In this document: positions 19,373 through 27,787 of the stretch, piece after piece | Numbering within the stretch: the stretch's first letter is position 1 | How the letters are laid out: the number at the start of each line of letters is the position of its first letter | NCBI GenBank assembly: GCA_902616905.1 | Contig: CACMUP010000002.1 | Span: 62,001-126,000, forward strand | Direction of reading: 5' to 3' | From: an uncultured Bacteroidota bacterium | Lineage (GTDB): Bacteria; Bacteroidota; Bacteroidia; Flavobacteriales; Flavobacteriaceae | DNA length: 64,000 bases | The notes under the pieces: generated by a model | Database searches by the model: none | The model's input: the letters and a program-made list of their open reading frames with translations, nothing else | What the model was told of the DNA's origin: nothing | Made by a program: the position numbers and the translations under genes

Positions 19373-20458
19373 TTAATTTTTAAAAATTTTAAATAATTCG
19401 TAAGGCAGAGTGCCAAAAGAGGCATTCGAAATATTAGCCATTATTGATATTACTGATTTATCTTCAGTAGAAAAAACAAAAGTGGTTCCCCCTACTGACC
19501 CGCCCGTATGTCCTAGGTAAGTGTTATTTTCATTATCGTACCTAATTCTCCAACCAATGCCATAGTTTGTTTTTTTATCATTTGGAATTTTTTGAGATTC
19601 TGTCATTTCCTTAACAGTTTCAGGCAAAAGGAAATCAGTGTAAAGAACTTTCCAAGTAAAGTCGGCCATATCCTGTGTAGTTGATACGTAACCACCTCCA
19701 GCCCACTTCCAACTATTGTTTACATCTGGACAAAGAACAATATCTCCGGATTCATTTTTTTCATAAAATGTAACCTTGTCATTCAAAACTAAATCAATTT
19801 CTTCAGCAAAAGTTTTGTTAAGTTGAAGCGGACTTAATATTTCGTTTTTCATCAGTTCAATGAAATTTTCACCGTATGCTTTTTCCATCGTTAGACTTAG
19901 CAAAGTCCAAGCATGAGTAGAATAACTATATTTAGTTCCTGGATCAAATAGCAGGCTGTCGTTAATAAATATGTTCAATGCCTCAGAGGTATTCTCATAA
20001 TTTAAATTGAGCTTCATGTCATCTCCATCTCCATAATGTCTTATACCTGACAGGTGTCCTGCAATTTGCCTTAAAGTAATATTCTTTTTATCAGCTGGTA
20101 AATCTTTTACGTAAAACCCAACTGAACTATCAATCTCAATTTTATTTTCTTCATACATTTTCATCAACGCAGTACCAGCTAAAGTTTTAGAAAAACTCCC
20201 TATTCTGAATATTGAATTTTTAGGGTTTATATTAATTTTTTTGTCTAGATCAGCATATCCAAAACCTTTAGAGTATTCTATGTGGCCATCTCCATCTAAT
20301 ATTGTAATTGACAACCCCGGAATTTTATTTTCTTCAATAAAGGTATTAATTAAATTATCCGCTTCATTTTCCTTTTCACTCAATTCTACGTCGGAATCTG
20401 AACAAGAAATTATTACAATAAATGAAGCTATAAATAAATTAAAAAGATTTATTTTCAT
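19373..20458 (-). CDS. Beta-lactamase-fold serine hydrolase, lipoprotein
   Basis: A 361-residue secreted enzyme of the class C beta-lactamase / penicillin-binding-protein-like family. The lipobox is at IVIISC (Cys19). The catalytic SxxK is in FRIGSFSKTLAGTALM, and the third motif is HTGGSVGG in place of KTG. YSYSTHAW is the likely Y-x-N/S equivalent. These proteins are often D-aminopeptidases or esterases, not antibiotic-resistance enzymes. It is the first intact gene of island I, with its 3' end facing the integrase remnant. Confidence 0.85.
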   Translation of the reverse strand: MKINLFNLFIASFIVIISCSDSDVELSEKENEADNLINTFIEENKIPGLSITILDGDGHIEYSKGFGYADLDKKININPKNSIFRIGSFSKTLAGTALMKMYEENKIEIDSSVGFYVKDLPADKKNITLRQIAGHLSGIRHYGDGDDMKLNLNYENTSEALNIFINDSLLFDPGTKYSYSTHAWTLLSLTMEKAYGENFIELMKNEILSPLQLNKTFAEEIDLVLNDKVTFYEKNESGDIVLCPDVNNSWKWAGGGYVSTTQDMADFTWKVLYTDFLLPETVKEMTESQKIPNDKKTNYGIGWRIRYDNENNTYLGHTGGSVGGTTFVFSTEDKSVISIMANISNASFGTLPYELFKIFKN

Positions 20459-20516
20459 AATTGAAAAGTATTATTAAATGTAATAATATGAATATTGAAA
20501 AACAATAAATATCTAA

Positions 20517-21173
20517 TCAGCAGAGGAGATTGCATCCCAAACCCAAGCAATGGGTGGCTCTTATCTTAAACAAATGCCACTTAGAGTGGATGATGCAATA
20601 CAAATTCAAACTATTGGTTTTGTTATTGAAATGTTTTGGCGTGCATGCGTCATGATGTTTTTAGGGATGATTTTATATCGAAAGGGCATTCTGTCAGCTG
20701 AAAAATCCACAGCATACTATAGAAAGTTAATGTGGGTAGGATTTATACCAGGATTGGTACTTTCTGGAATTGGTTTAAGCCAAGCATATGCCTACGAGTG
20801 GAATGCTGCTTATGTAATAAATATTGGTGCGAATTATAAATTTGTATCTGGTCTTTTTATGACATTAGGCTATATTGGATTGGTGATTTGGTGTTATAAA
20901 AAAGGAATATTAAAAAAACTTCAAAATCGATTACAAGCCACTGGACGGATGGCATTTACTAACTATATGGGTATGTCTGTAATTTGTACACTCATTTTTA
21001 ATGGACATGGATTAGGGCTTTTCGGTATGTTTGACAGATTACAGCAGTTTCTAATTGTAATATCTGTCTGGGCTTTAATTTTGATACTTTCTCCCTTAGT
21101 TTTAAAAAATTTTAGATTTGGGCCATTAGAATGGTTGTGGAGAAAGTTGACTTATTTTTCATTGAGAAATTGA
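20517..21173 (+). pseudogene. 3' fragment of a DUF418 membrane protein gene
   Basis: The open frame runs from just after a stop at 20514 to 21173 and encodes about the last 218 residues of a DUF418 protein, a family normally about 380-400 residues. Five or so hydrophobic segments are visible and the family end GPLEWLWRKLTYFS is present. The N-terminal half is missing and only 58 bp separate the fragment from the divergent serine hydrolase start, so the 5' part was lost by deletion or insertion. An ATG at 20550 could still be used, but the product would be a truncated membrane protein. Confidence 0.78.
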
Positions 21174-21181
21174 TTAGACAT

Positions 21182-22435
21182 TTAATTTTTCAAATGAAAA
21201 TCTGAAAACTTTATATATTCTTCCCAATCAAATAATGTAATGTCGTGCTTACCTTTTCTTACATGGTATCCAATTCTACCACGTATAGGCTTATTAACTT
21301 TTGGGAAAAGATTTAGCCCTCTTTCGCGATATCCATAAAGCTTGTATACATCTTTAGCAAATTTTGCACTCAAAAATTCTCCTTTAGGGTCTGCCCAAGA
21401 ATCTTGACTGGCACTTGCTACATATACAGGCCTAGGTGCTATAAGAGATATGAGCATATGTTGATCAACTTCAAGCAATGATTCTTTGTCATTGTATTTA
21501 TGAAAGTTTTTTGCAAACCAATGAGGATAATTAGTATTAATATCTGAAACTTTTTCACCAAAACGTCTTCTAGACAGAGCTGCGCCTCCACAACCGGAAT
21601 TATTGGATATAACAATACTAAATCTCTCATCTTTTGCTCCTGCCCATAGTGCGGTTTTTCCTAATCTTGAGTGTCCAAGTAAGACAATTTTCTTAGTGTC
21701 AATTAAAGATTCATTTTCCAAAAAATCTAAAACTCTTGAAAGTCCCCAAGACCAGGCAGCAATTGATCCCCATTCATTGTCTTTAGGTTTAAGGGTTCCA
21801 TTTTCATAAAAGAGAGAGTGAATTCCATCGGAGAAATTATTTTTGTCTGGGTCAATATCATTATAATTCAAAGTAATTAGAGCATATCCGGATTTTATAA
21901 TTTTATTTATAGGCCATCTCAATATATTTTTGCCCCTTTTAATAATTCTTGCCGTATTTTTTTTTTCTACATAAATACAAGTGTCGTTGCTGATCGTGTA
22001 ATTACCTCCAAAATTATAAGCTAAAAAGGCTGGAGATTTTTCTTTTTTATTAGGTATATACATTAAAAGAATTAATGATAATATTTTACCGTTTTTTTTA
22101 AAACTAAGTTTGTATTGTTTTCTTATAGCATCACCATTGAGAGTTATTGAATTATTTTCAACAATTTCAAAGATGGGAAGAATTTCTTTTAGTGGTGCTC
22201 TGCCATAAATCTGATTTTCAAAATAACTAAGAATTTCATTACGTCTGATATTTTCCCATTTTTCAATGGTGTTAATTTTTATTCCGTTTTTTGATAATAA
22301 AATTTTTGGAAGTATATATTTAGGCACCTCTAATTCTTTTGTTATCGTTTTACTTGGATTTTGTGCGTTTACCGAAAGAATTAGAATTAAAGATGCAAAT
22401 ATACTTAATGAAATTTTTTGATTTAATTTTAACAT
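21182..22435 (-). CDS. Secreted CE15-like (glucuronoyl esterase-type) alpha/beta hydrolase
   Basis: A 417-residue secreted protein; the signal peptide ends near ILSVNAQNPSK. The nucleophile elbow GHSRLGKTALWAGA, followed by SNNSGCGGAALSRRRFGE, is the hallmark of carbohydrate esterase family 15, which cleaves 4-O-methyl-glucuronoyl esters in plant or algal polysaccharides. A possible catalytic acid lies in ASASQDSWADPKGE, and the expected His is in RKGKHDITLFDW. No SusC/SusD pair or other polysaccharide enzyme is adjacent, so it appears as an isolated island gene. The next gene on the left converges with a 9-bp gap. Confidence 0.85.
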   Translation of the reverse strand: MLKLNQKISLSIFASLILILSVNAQNPSKTITKELEVPKYILPKILLSKNGIKINTIEKWENIRRNEILSYFENQIYGRAPLKEILPIFEIVENNSITLNGDAIRKQYKLSFKKNGKILSLILLMYIPNKKEKSPAFLAYNFGGNYTISNDTCIYVEKKNTARIIKRGKNILRWPINKIIKSGYALITLNYNDIDPDKNNFSDGIHSLFYENGTLKPKDNEWGSIAAWSWGLSRVLDFLENESLIDTKKIVLLGHSRLGKTALWAGAKDERFSIVISNNSGCGGAALSRRRFGEKVSDINTNYPHWFAKNFHKYNDKESLLEVDQHMLISLIAPRPVYVASASQDSWADPKGEFLSAKFAKDVYKLYGYRERGLNLFPKVNKPIRGRIGYHVRKGKHDITLFDWEEYIKFSDFHLKN

Positions 22436-22649
22436 TTTACCGTATTTAGGATTTAATTAATCACAACATTACTGTTTTTGGTTATTGTAATTTAGGAACA
22501 TTTACAAAAAACCAACAATATTTCAAGTTGTAATATAAATACAATAAAATATCTAGATTCATTTAATGTTGATATAGTATTTGTGACAATTAATTTGCAC
22601 TAATGGAAATAATTAAAATTCACTGCTATTTTCAGTAAACCAACAAAGA

Positions 22650-22756
22650 GGCGTGGGTTTTAGAAAACAGTTTTCCTATTGAATGGAGTGTGTGAGATTT
22701 GATATATAAACCATTCTATATATCTTAGAGATATTGTTAATCATAAATCAATTAAA
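22650..22756 (+). promoter_or_regulatory. Repeat R0 copy 1: upstream leader of the metallopeptidase gene
   Basis: This ~107-bp block (starting GTGGGTTTTAGAAAACAG, passing CATTCTATATATCTTAGAG and ending in TAATCATAAATCAATTAAA before the ATG) is closely repeated at 26177-26287 in front of another secreted-protein gene and partly at 27075-27121. Since the similarity ends at the start codon each time, it is probably a shared promoter and leader. The preceding 22436-22649 shows no gene; I see nothing specific in it. Confidence 0.7.
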
Positions 22757-23908
22757 ATGAAAAGGCTTTCTTTTTCCTTTTTAGCAATTGCTATTTTATC
22801 GTTCATAATAGTTCACAGCTGTTCCTCTGAAGAAGATGATACTATAGCTCCAAATGAAGTCCAAACTCCAGAACCAGAACCCCCAGCTCCAACTCAATAC
22901 TCCCTTACAGTAACTTCAGGAGAAGGAGGAACAGTCTCAACTGAAGGAGGAGTATATGATGAAGGGACTGAAGTAACTATTACTGCAACACCTAGTGAAG
23001 GTTACCGTTTTACGGGATGGGAAGGAAATGACTCCACAAGTGAGAGTCTAACAATAACTTTAAATTCTAATCAAACATTTCAAGCCCTTTTTGAATTAAT
23101 TCTACCTTTTCAATTCGAATACAACCTTCATTCTAGTTTAGACGATTTTGCTTTCTATAAGGACTCAATATCATCAGTATTTTTAAGATTAAGTGAAATG
23201 ATGCCAATAGAAACATATTATGATGGAAATAATGAAATTAATGGTGTTGCCGTATATTCTTGGTTGGCTGGTGGATCAAAACCTTATGTATCTATAATTG
23301 GAGATACAGATCAATGTATATGTGGTGTTATAAATAATAAGCTTGTGATGTCTCTTCAGCTTCAAGAAGGTGATTTTAATGAAGGGGCTAATTTTAAATA
23401 TGCCCTTTTAGCACACGAATTTTTTCACGTATATCAAATTTATCTTTCTAAAGGTTTTGATCAAGGTGTATTTTGGTTAATTGAGGGTCAGGCAGCTACC
23501 GTTGAATCACTATATCTAAAAGAATTTATAAACGATTCAGGCTACATAATGAATTTTTTAAATAAAAATTATACATCATTTGACGAAGGAATACAAAATG
23601 TTGAAAGCTATGAATCTTACAATGGATTTAATTCTGTTATAGGTCAATATGGCGACATCACAATCTTTATGAATTTATCGTTAGCTAAAATTTTACAAGA
23701 ACAAGGAAATTCAGAAAAAGAGTCTTTTAAAATTATTTTTGAAGATTATTGGAAAACAGACCCTAACGATTCAAATTGGAAAATAAAGTTTGAAGAAGTT
23801 TTTGGAATTTCAACAAGCGATTTTTATCAAAGACTTAACGAATTTAAAACAAACCCTGAAAACTTAGTACCTGAAATTTCTTTGAGCGAAATCTTTGAAA
23901 AAGAATAA
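22757..23908 (+). CDS. Secreted gluzincin-like metallopeptidase with InlB-type beta repeat
   Basis: A 383-residue lipoprotein. The lipobox Cys is in FIIVHSCSSEEDD, followed by a Pro/Glu linker. Residues about 50-115 form one divergent InlB B-repeat (SLTVTSGEGGTVSTEGG, then FTGWEGNDSTSESLTI). The C-terminal domain carries the zinc motif HEFFH in YALLAHEFFHVYQIY, with a third ligand candidate Glu in LIEGQAATVES, the spacing of a gluzincin peptidase. The family is not one I can name exactly. It should act on the cell surface or be released. Confidence 0.75.
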   Translation: MKRLSFSFLAIAILSFIIVHSCSSEEDDTIAPNEVQTPEPEPPAPTQYSLTVTSGEGGTVSTEGGVYDEGTEVTITATPSEGYRFTGWEGNDSTSESLTITLNSNQTFQALFELILPFQFEYNLHSSLDDFAFYKDSISSVFLRLSEMMPIETYYDGNNEINGVAVYSWLAGGSKPYVSIIGDTDQCICGVINNKLVMSLQLQEGDFNEGANFKYALLAHEFFHVYQIYLSKGFDQGVFWLIEGQAATVESLYLKEFINDSGYIMNFLNKNYTSFDEGIQNVESYESYNGFNSVIGQYGDITIFMNLSLAKILQEQGNSEKESFKIIFEDYWKTDPNDSNWKIKFEEVFGISTSDFYQRLNEFKTNPENLVPEISLSEIFEKE

Positions 23909-23911
23909 ATT

Positions 23912-23950
23912 AAATCATCGGCATATCCTCTTCATTAAGTTCAGAAAGAA
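23912..23950 (+). repeat. R1 repeat copy a (orphan, in island I)
   Basis: Begins three bases after the metallopeptidase stop: AAATCATCGGCATATCC, then TCTTCATTAAGTTCAG. Near-identical to copies in the 44-62 kb region. No plus-strand gene follows; the next gene is convergent (24046-24528). Confidence 0.75.
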
Positions 23951-24045
23951 AAACACGGAATAGAGATGTTTTAGATTTTTTACATTAGCAGCTTATTAAT
24001 CTTTGATTAATCAAGTTTTTTTTAAAGGCATTTCTAACATTTGAA

Positions 24046-24528
24046 TTATTTTGCCACAGAAGTAAAAGGTATTAAAGCGCTAATTTTAAACTTATCCTCT
24101 TTCTTTGTGAGTATATATGCCGAGTATCTATCTGCTGGTTTCATTATCGAGGAATCCTTTAAAAATCGTGTATAATGCATTTCTATATATGCAATATTTT
24201 TTTCTTTTCTAAAGTAATTCCAATTATTCCTTTTGGAAAATCCATAATTATTATTTTCTAATTCTTCAAAAGTTGATATCAAATATCTTTTAACATCATC
24301 CTTTGAATTTAAAACTATAGTAGAATCTTGAAGATAAACAGCCATAGGAGCAGCATAAACTTCATCTGTTATTTTATCATAATTTCCTTCTGACCAATAT
24401 TGAACATACTTAGTAAAGACATCTTCTATCTCTTTGTCTACTTTTACTGTATTGTTATATACATATGTGGATTCAATGCAAGAATAAAATGTTAGACTCA
24501 GAATGGTTATAAATATTATATTTTTCAT
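24046..24528 (-). CDS. NTF2/SnoaL-like lipoprotein
   Basis: A 160-residue exported protein. The signal peptide ends at the lipobox FYSC (Cys16). The body fits the NTF2-like cone fold: an N-terminal helix (VFTKYVQYWSEGNYDKI), an AAPMAVYLQDS strand region and C-terminal strands (NIAYIEMHYTRFLKDSS and AYILTKKEDKFKISAL). No catalytic residues can be assigned. It is one of six proteins of this type in the window. The product should sit in the envelope; the function is unknown. Confidence 0.68.
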   Translation of the reverse strand: MKNIIFITILSLTFYSCIESTYVYNNTVKVDKEIEDVFTKYVQYWSEGNYDKITDEVYAAPMAVYLQDSTIVLNSKDDVKRYLISTFEELENNNYGFSKRNNWNYFRKEKNIAYIEMHYTRFLKDSSIMKPADRYSAYILTKKEDKFKISALIPFTSVAK

Positions 24529-24884
24529 ATTTAAATATAAAGAATCTTTTGGCAGTTGGAAACATCACACATCCAGAGCTAAACTACCTTAGACAGTAGA
24601 TGAATTATTCTGGCAGAGTCAATTACTTCTTACTTGATGAACCAAAGTAGGAATGTATAATGATAATGCAAAGAGGAAGAAAAAATAAAAGTGTGATTAC
24701 CCAAAACTCTAAAGGCTTAATTAATTGCTTAAAATGGGTTTTCATCTCACACTATTATTCTAATAAATAGACTTATGGTTATAGCCTTTTAATAGATTAA
24801 AATTAAATATGACTTTCTATTCTAATGTTCCCTAAAAAATAAATTAATGTTATTAAATGTTTAAAAATTTTTTATACATTCATC
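24529..24884. other. Intergenic stretch with no supported gene
   Basis: About 356 bp, AT-rich. A short plus-strand frame of 34 codons from the ATG at 24672 has no recognisable product. I see no hairpin terminator and no RNA gene here. Confidence 0.4.
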
Positions 24885-25151
24885 ATGAAAATATATATAC
24901 GCAATTCCTTGAAATTTAAAGAATATTATACATTAAAATCAAACACAAGAAAAGCAAAACTGAAATATGCTATTTCACTTGCAGATAGATTAATAAACTA
25001 TCCAGATAAAAGTTCCATTAAAACAGATTTATCTCAAATATGGAAACTTTCTGGCTTATCAGAAAATGAATTTAATGTACTATTTATAAAAACTAAAGGT
25101 GTTGATATTTATCAATATTGCAGAGATAAAGACACTGATTGTAAATGCTAG
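24885..25151 (+). CDS. Hypothetical protein, 88 aa
   Basis: A small basic protein with no family I recognise. It is predominantly helical, with a Lys/Arg-rich N-terminal half (SNTRKAKLKYAISLADRLI) and an unusual Cys-containing end, QYCRDKDTDCKC. No signal peptide or membrane segment is seen. It lies alone on the plus strand in the last 600 bp of island I. The codon pattern looks like its neighbours, but expression is not shown by any clear leader. Confidence 0.5.
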   Translation: MKIYIRNSLKFKEYYTLKSNTRKAKLKYAISLADRLINYPDKSSIKTDLSQIWKLSGLSENEFNVLFIKTKGVDIYQYCRDKDTDCKC

Positions 25152-25382
25152 TAAATTTTAGAAAAATCAATTCACACCACCATCTGGATAATATTAAAAT
25201 GTTGGTACACTAAAAAACTTCCAAACGACCTATTATTAGTCAGATTATATATTCTTACTTGGAGAAAAATCCTAGTACATATAAAAGGGTATAAGAGGGG
25301 GTTATTGATTATCTCTTTTTATTTATATTTGCTTGCCTATTTTAAAGGTTGATAGAGTACCATACTTTTGTCAATATTGTGA

Positions 25383-25457
25383 TTTTGATTGTGATTTTTA
25401 GTCAAGAGTATAAGTTAAAATGAGTAAAACCTCTGTTAACCCCTATAAATAGTGACA
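25383..25457. promoter_or_regulatory. Putative integrase arm-type sites of island I (right end)
   Basis: TTTTGATTGTGATTTT at 25383-25398 and AACCCCTATAAATAGTGACA at 25438-25457 repeat the motifs at 19114-19129 and 19032-19051. Here their order relative to the tRNA is mirrored: the second motif lies next to the tRNA in both cases. TTGTGATTTT is again doubled (25377-25398). The rest of 25152-25458 shows no gene. Confidence 0.58.
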
Positions 25458-25458
25458 T

Positions 25459-25532
25459 TCCTCCTTAGCTCAGTTGGTTAGAGCATCTGACTGTTAATCA
25501 GAGGGTCCTTGGTTCGAGCCCAAGAGGAGGAG
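25459..25532 (+). tRNA. tRNA-Asn(GTT)
   Basis: A 74-nt tRNA that can be folded by eye: acceptor TCCTCCT / AGGAGGA with discriminator G, D-arm GCTC...GAGC, anticodon stem TCTGA/TCAGA with loop CTGTTAA carrying GTT, and T-arm with GGTTCGAGCC. CCA is not encoded. It is the shared boundary of islands I and II: its 5' 44 bases are duplicated at 18940-18983, and its 3' part is duplicated at 42402-42448. Confidence 0.97.
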
Positions 25533-25555
25533 CTAGCGTAACCGCTACACTACAC
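25486..25555. repeat. attL of island II (70-bp direct repeat, copy 1)
   Basis: Seventy bases, from the anticodon stem of tRNA-Asn through 23 bp beyond the tRNA (ending CGTAACCGCTACACTACAC), recur exactly at 42402-42471. Sequence differs immediately on either side. This is the expected product of site-specific integration into the 3' part of a tRNA gene. Confidence 0.92.
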
Positions 25556-25577
25556 AATACTTAACAAACAATTTAAG

Positions 25578-25608
25578 CCCTTCACTACGGTGAGGGGTTT
25601 TTTCTTTT
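25578..25608 (+). terminator. Rho-independent terminator after tRNA-Asn
   Basis: CCCTTCAC, loop TACG, GTGAGGGG, then a T-rich run TTTTTTCTTTTT. It lies just inside island II, and so is element-derived. The chromosomal counterpart is at 42485-42513. Confidence 0.85.
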
Positions 25609-25780
25609 TGCCCATAGATTTGCCCCTGAAATAGCTCTAAATTGACCAAACTACACAAAAATGGAGCTCTAAAATGGGTAAATTTGAGTATTCAAATCTA
25701 ATACACTTCAATCGTATATATTTTTTAACCAGCAAGGACAAAGACTACCTTAATCTATGTTATTGCATAAACTTAAGTGA

Positions 25781-26149
25781 ATGAATTTATCTAAAGATTA
25801 CGCATCATTTCTCCAGCAATTACAATGGAACTACTTTGCAACCTGTAGATCTCCTTACAGAATCAATACAATGACAGTGAGAAACTGGCTCACTAAACTT
25901 ATAAGGAAATCAAATAAAGTAGAACAAGCATTCTTTGTAACAGAAAGAGACAAAGGAGATTATAATAACCTACACGTTCACATGCTTATTGGCACTAACA
26001 CTGACATGTCCTATAAAGAAATAAAGCATGGATTAGGTAATGTATCTGTTGGAGATTATCAACCAATCTATGATAGTGAACAGGTATGCAAATATGTAAC
26101 CAAGCATATTGGAAAGGATGTTGATTATGATATTGTATTTAAAAGCTAA
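25781..26149 (+). CDS. Small HUH endonuclease-like (Rep/relaxase-type) protein
   Basis: A 122-residue protein with the layout of a rolling-circle replication initiator. A motif-1-like strand is WNYFATCRSPYRIN (16-29). The HUH metal motif is HVH at 65-67 within NLHVHMLIGT. A motif-3-like helix has Tyr105 and Lys residues in VCKYVTKHIGKD. It lies 225 bp inside the left att of island II, where it could nick the excised element or act in its transfer or replication. The protein is shorter than most Rep proteins, but no frame extends it, so it could be a minimal or truncated form. Confidence 0.6.
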   Translation: MNLSKDYASFLQQLQWNYFATCRSPYRINTMTVRNWLTKLIRKSNKVEQAFFVTERDKGDYNNLHVHMLIGTNTDMSYKEIKHGLGNVSVGDYQPIYDSEQVCKYVTKHIGKDVDYDIVFKS

Positions 26150-26176
26150 AACTTCTCAAGCATCTTTATCCCAAAC

Positions 26177-26287
26177 ACAGGGCATGGGTTTTAGAAAACA
26201 GTTTTTCTATTGGAACAGGGTTGTGTGATTTGATATGTAACCCATTCTATATATCTTAGAGGTATTATTAATCATAAATCAATTAAA
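26177..26287 (+). promoter_or_regulatory. Repeat R0 copy 2: upstream leader of the 26288 gene
   Basis: Closely matches 22650-22756: ATGGGTTTTAGAAAACAG, then CCATTCTATATATCTTAGAG, then TTAATCATAAATCAATTAA up to the ATG. A shorter copy (ATCTTAGATGTATTATTAAT with the same ending) precedes 27122. Probably a shared promoter with leader. Confidence 0.7.
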
Positions 26288-27031
26288 ATGAAAAAAATAT
26301 TTTTTATAATATTCATATTATCCTTGACTTTGGGTTACTCTCAGTATGCTGTCTTAACATTATGGAAATACGAAGAGGGAGGTAGACTCCAAGCAAGAGA
26401 AATAATCTTAGATGAATTTAAAAGGGTTGCAGAAAAAAGAATTGCTGACGGAAATTTAGATGGTTATCATGTTTGGCAATCGGTTGTATGGTCAGACTCA
26501 AATCAATATGATCTCATAATAGCTGAACTTTACGATGATTTAGAAAAATATCATAAAAATAGAGGATTACAAAACAATTTAAACTTTGGTGCATGGTCGA
26601 CTCATAAAGTTTGGAGTGATTTTTTAAATAGTGTAGACTTAGTGGATCGGATAATTATAAAAAATGAAGCATTTGAGAATACAAAGGAAAATTTACCAAA
26701 TTTGGGGAAGTTCAATTTTTTCAAAAAGAAAAGTGGAAATTTAGGATCAAAATGGGTTGAGACTCATAAAAAGTTTTCAAAATTTTTTGTTGAAAATCAA
26801 TCCAGAGATGCATGGGGTTCGTGGAGTGTAATTCATAAGTCGTTTAAAACTCCCTTTGATCATATGACAATTGATCTTTATGACTTTAATAATGAAATGG
26901 ATTTTATAATGAATTACAAACCAAAAAAAGTTGATGCATCTGCAATACAGAAATTTTGGGGAAAACAATCTCCATTTGAGGCAAGAACACCAACTGAAAT
27001 GGCATTTTTCACACAGCTTTTAATTCTTTAA
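26288..27031 (+). CDS. Secreted protein with two dimeric-barrel-like halves, 247 aa
   Basis: A signal peptide (MKKIFFIIFILSLTLGYSQ) is followed by two halves of similar layout. Each begins with a strand and a helix (ILDEFKRVAEKR and WVETHKKFSKFF), then Trp-rich strands (YHVWQSVVW and AWGSWSVIHKSF), then an Asp-rich strand (YDLIIAELYDD and HMTIDLYDF). This is reminiscent of dimeric alpha+beta (ABM/Dabb-like) barrels fused in tandem. Function unknown. It shares its leader with 22757 and 27122, and its general plan with 42705 and 52888. Confidence 0.62.
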   Translation: MKKIFFIIFILSLTLGYSQYAVLTLWKYEEGGRLQAREIILDEFKRVAEKRIADGNLDGYHVWQSVVWSDSNQYDLIIAELYDDLEKYHKNRGLQNNLNFGAWSTHKVWSDFLNSVDLVDRIIIKNEAFENTKENLPNLGKFNFFKKKSGNLGSKWVETHKKFSKFFVENQSRDAWGSWSVIHKSFKTPFDHMTIDLYDFNNEMDFIMNYKPKKVDASAIQKFWGKQSPFEARTPTEMAFFTQLLIL

Positions 27032-27044
27032 ACAAATTAATTTA

Positions 27045-27070
27045 CCCTCCCATGTGGAGGGCTTTTCTTT
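27045..27070 (+). terminator. Rho-independent terminator after 26288 gene
   Basis: CCCTCC, loop CATGT, GGAGGG followed by CTTTTCTTTT, 14 bp past the stop. Confidence 0.85.
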
Positions 27071-27121
27071 TACATCCATTCTCTCTATCTTAGATGTATT
27101 ATTAATCATAAATCAATTAAA

Positions 27122-27601
27122 ATGAGAAATCTATTTACATTCCTTTTTTTATTTACCTTAACTTTTTCGTTCTCTCAAGGAATTACTGGTAAAACAACAA
27201 CTGATGACAAATATTCAAAAGCTATAAAAGCTTATATGAATGAATATTTACAAAACAAATTTGATACATTTAAAGAAATCCATACTGAAGATGCCGTTTT
27301 CGACTTGAATGGAATTAAAGCAGATAAATCGACTGTTCAAAAAGGATGGAGTTCTCATCATAAAACCTATAGTAATATAAAATTAGATTGGATGTTTGTT
27401 GAAACTACGGTTTATGACGAAAACAACAATAATATGGTATGGTCCCACATATGGGGTGGTTGGTCTGCTAAAGGTAATAAGACTAAAAAAAATTGGAGTA
27501 ATCCATTTAACGCATCATTTAAGTGGGTGGATGGAAAAATTGTAATGGAGAATTGGATTTTTGACCCTACATCAGATATTACAGAAGCTGCTGCTAAATA
27601 A
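27122..27601 (+). CDS. Secreted NTF2/SnoaL-like protein, 159 aa
   Basis: A signal peptide ending FSFSQG is followed by an NTF2-like body: helix KAIKAYMNEYLQNKFDTF, strand TEDAVFDLNG, and a central beta sheet with the Trp-rich segment NNMVWSHIWGGWSAKG, then FKWVDGKIVMENWIFDP. The W/H-rich middle is typical of secreted SnoaL-like proteins of marine Flavobacteriia. The ligand is unknown. It has the R0-type leader ending in AATCATAAATCAATTAAA and its own terminator, so it is a single-gene unit. Confidence 0.7.
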   Translation: MRNLFTFLFLFTLTFSFSQGITGKTTTDDKYSKAIKAYMNEYLQNKFDTFKEIHTEDAVFDLNGIKADKSTVQKGWSSHHKTYSNIKLDWMFVETTVYDENNNNMVWSHIWGGWSAKGNKTKKNWSNPFNASFKWVDGKIVMENWIFDPTSDITEAAAK

Positions 27602-27624
27602 AAACAAACTTTCAAGATACAATA

Positions 27625-27650
27625 CCCTCCCTAGTGGAGGGTTTTTTCTT
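27625..27650 (+). terminator. Rho-independent terminator after 27122 gene
   Basis: CCCTCC, loop CTAGT, GGAGGG, then TTTTTTCTTTT. Confidence 0.87.
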
Positions 27651-27787
27651 TTACACGAATGGATACAATCCAAATCCTCTCTTATCCTATGTAAACCAGC
27701 TCTTTACTGAAGATTTCTAAATGCTGTTTTAGGGGGTGTTTGTTTGGGGTTTGTGTGGATACGTGTTGAATTATTATCTTTAATCCT

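Noticed and set aside
19373-20458. Antibiotic-resistance beta-lactamase
   Set aside because: The fold is class C-like, but lipoprotein serine hydrolases of this kind in Flavobacteriia are generally esterases or peptidases; no resistance-gene hallmarks are seen.
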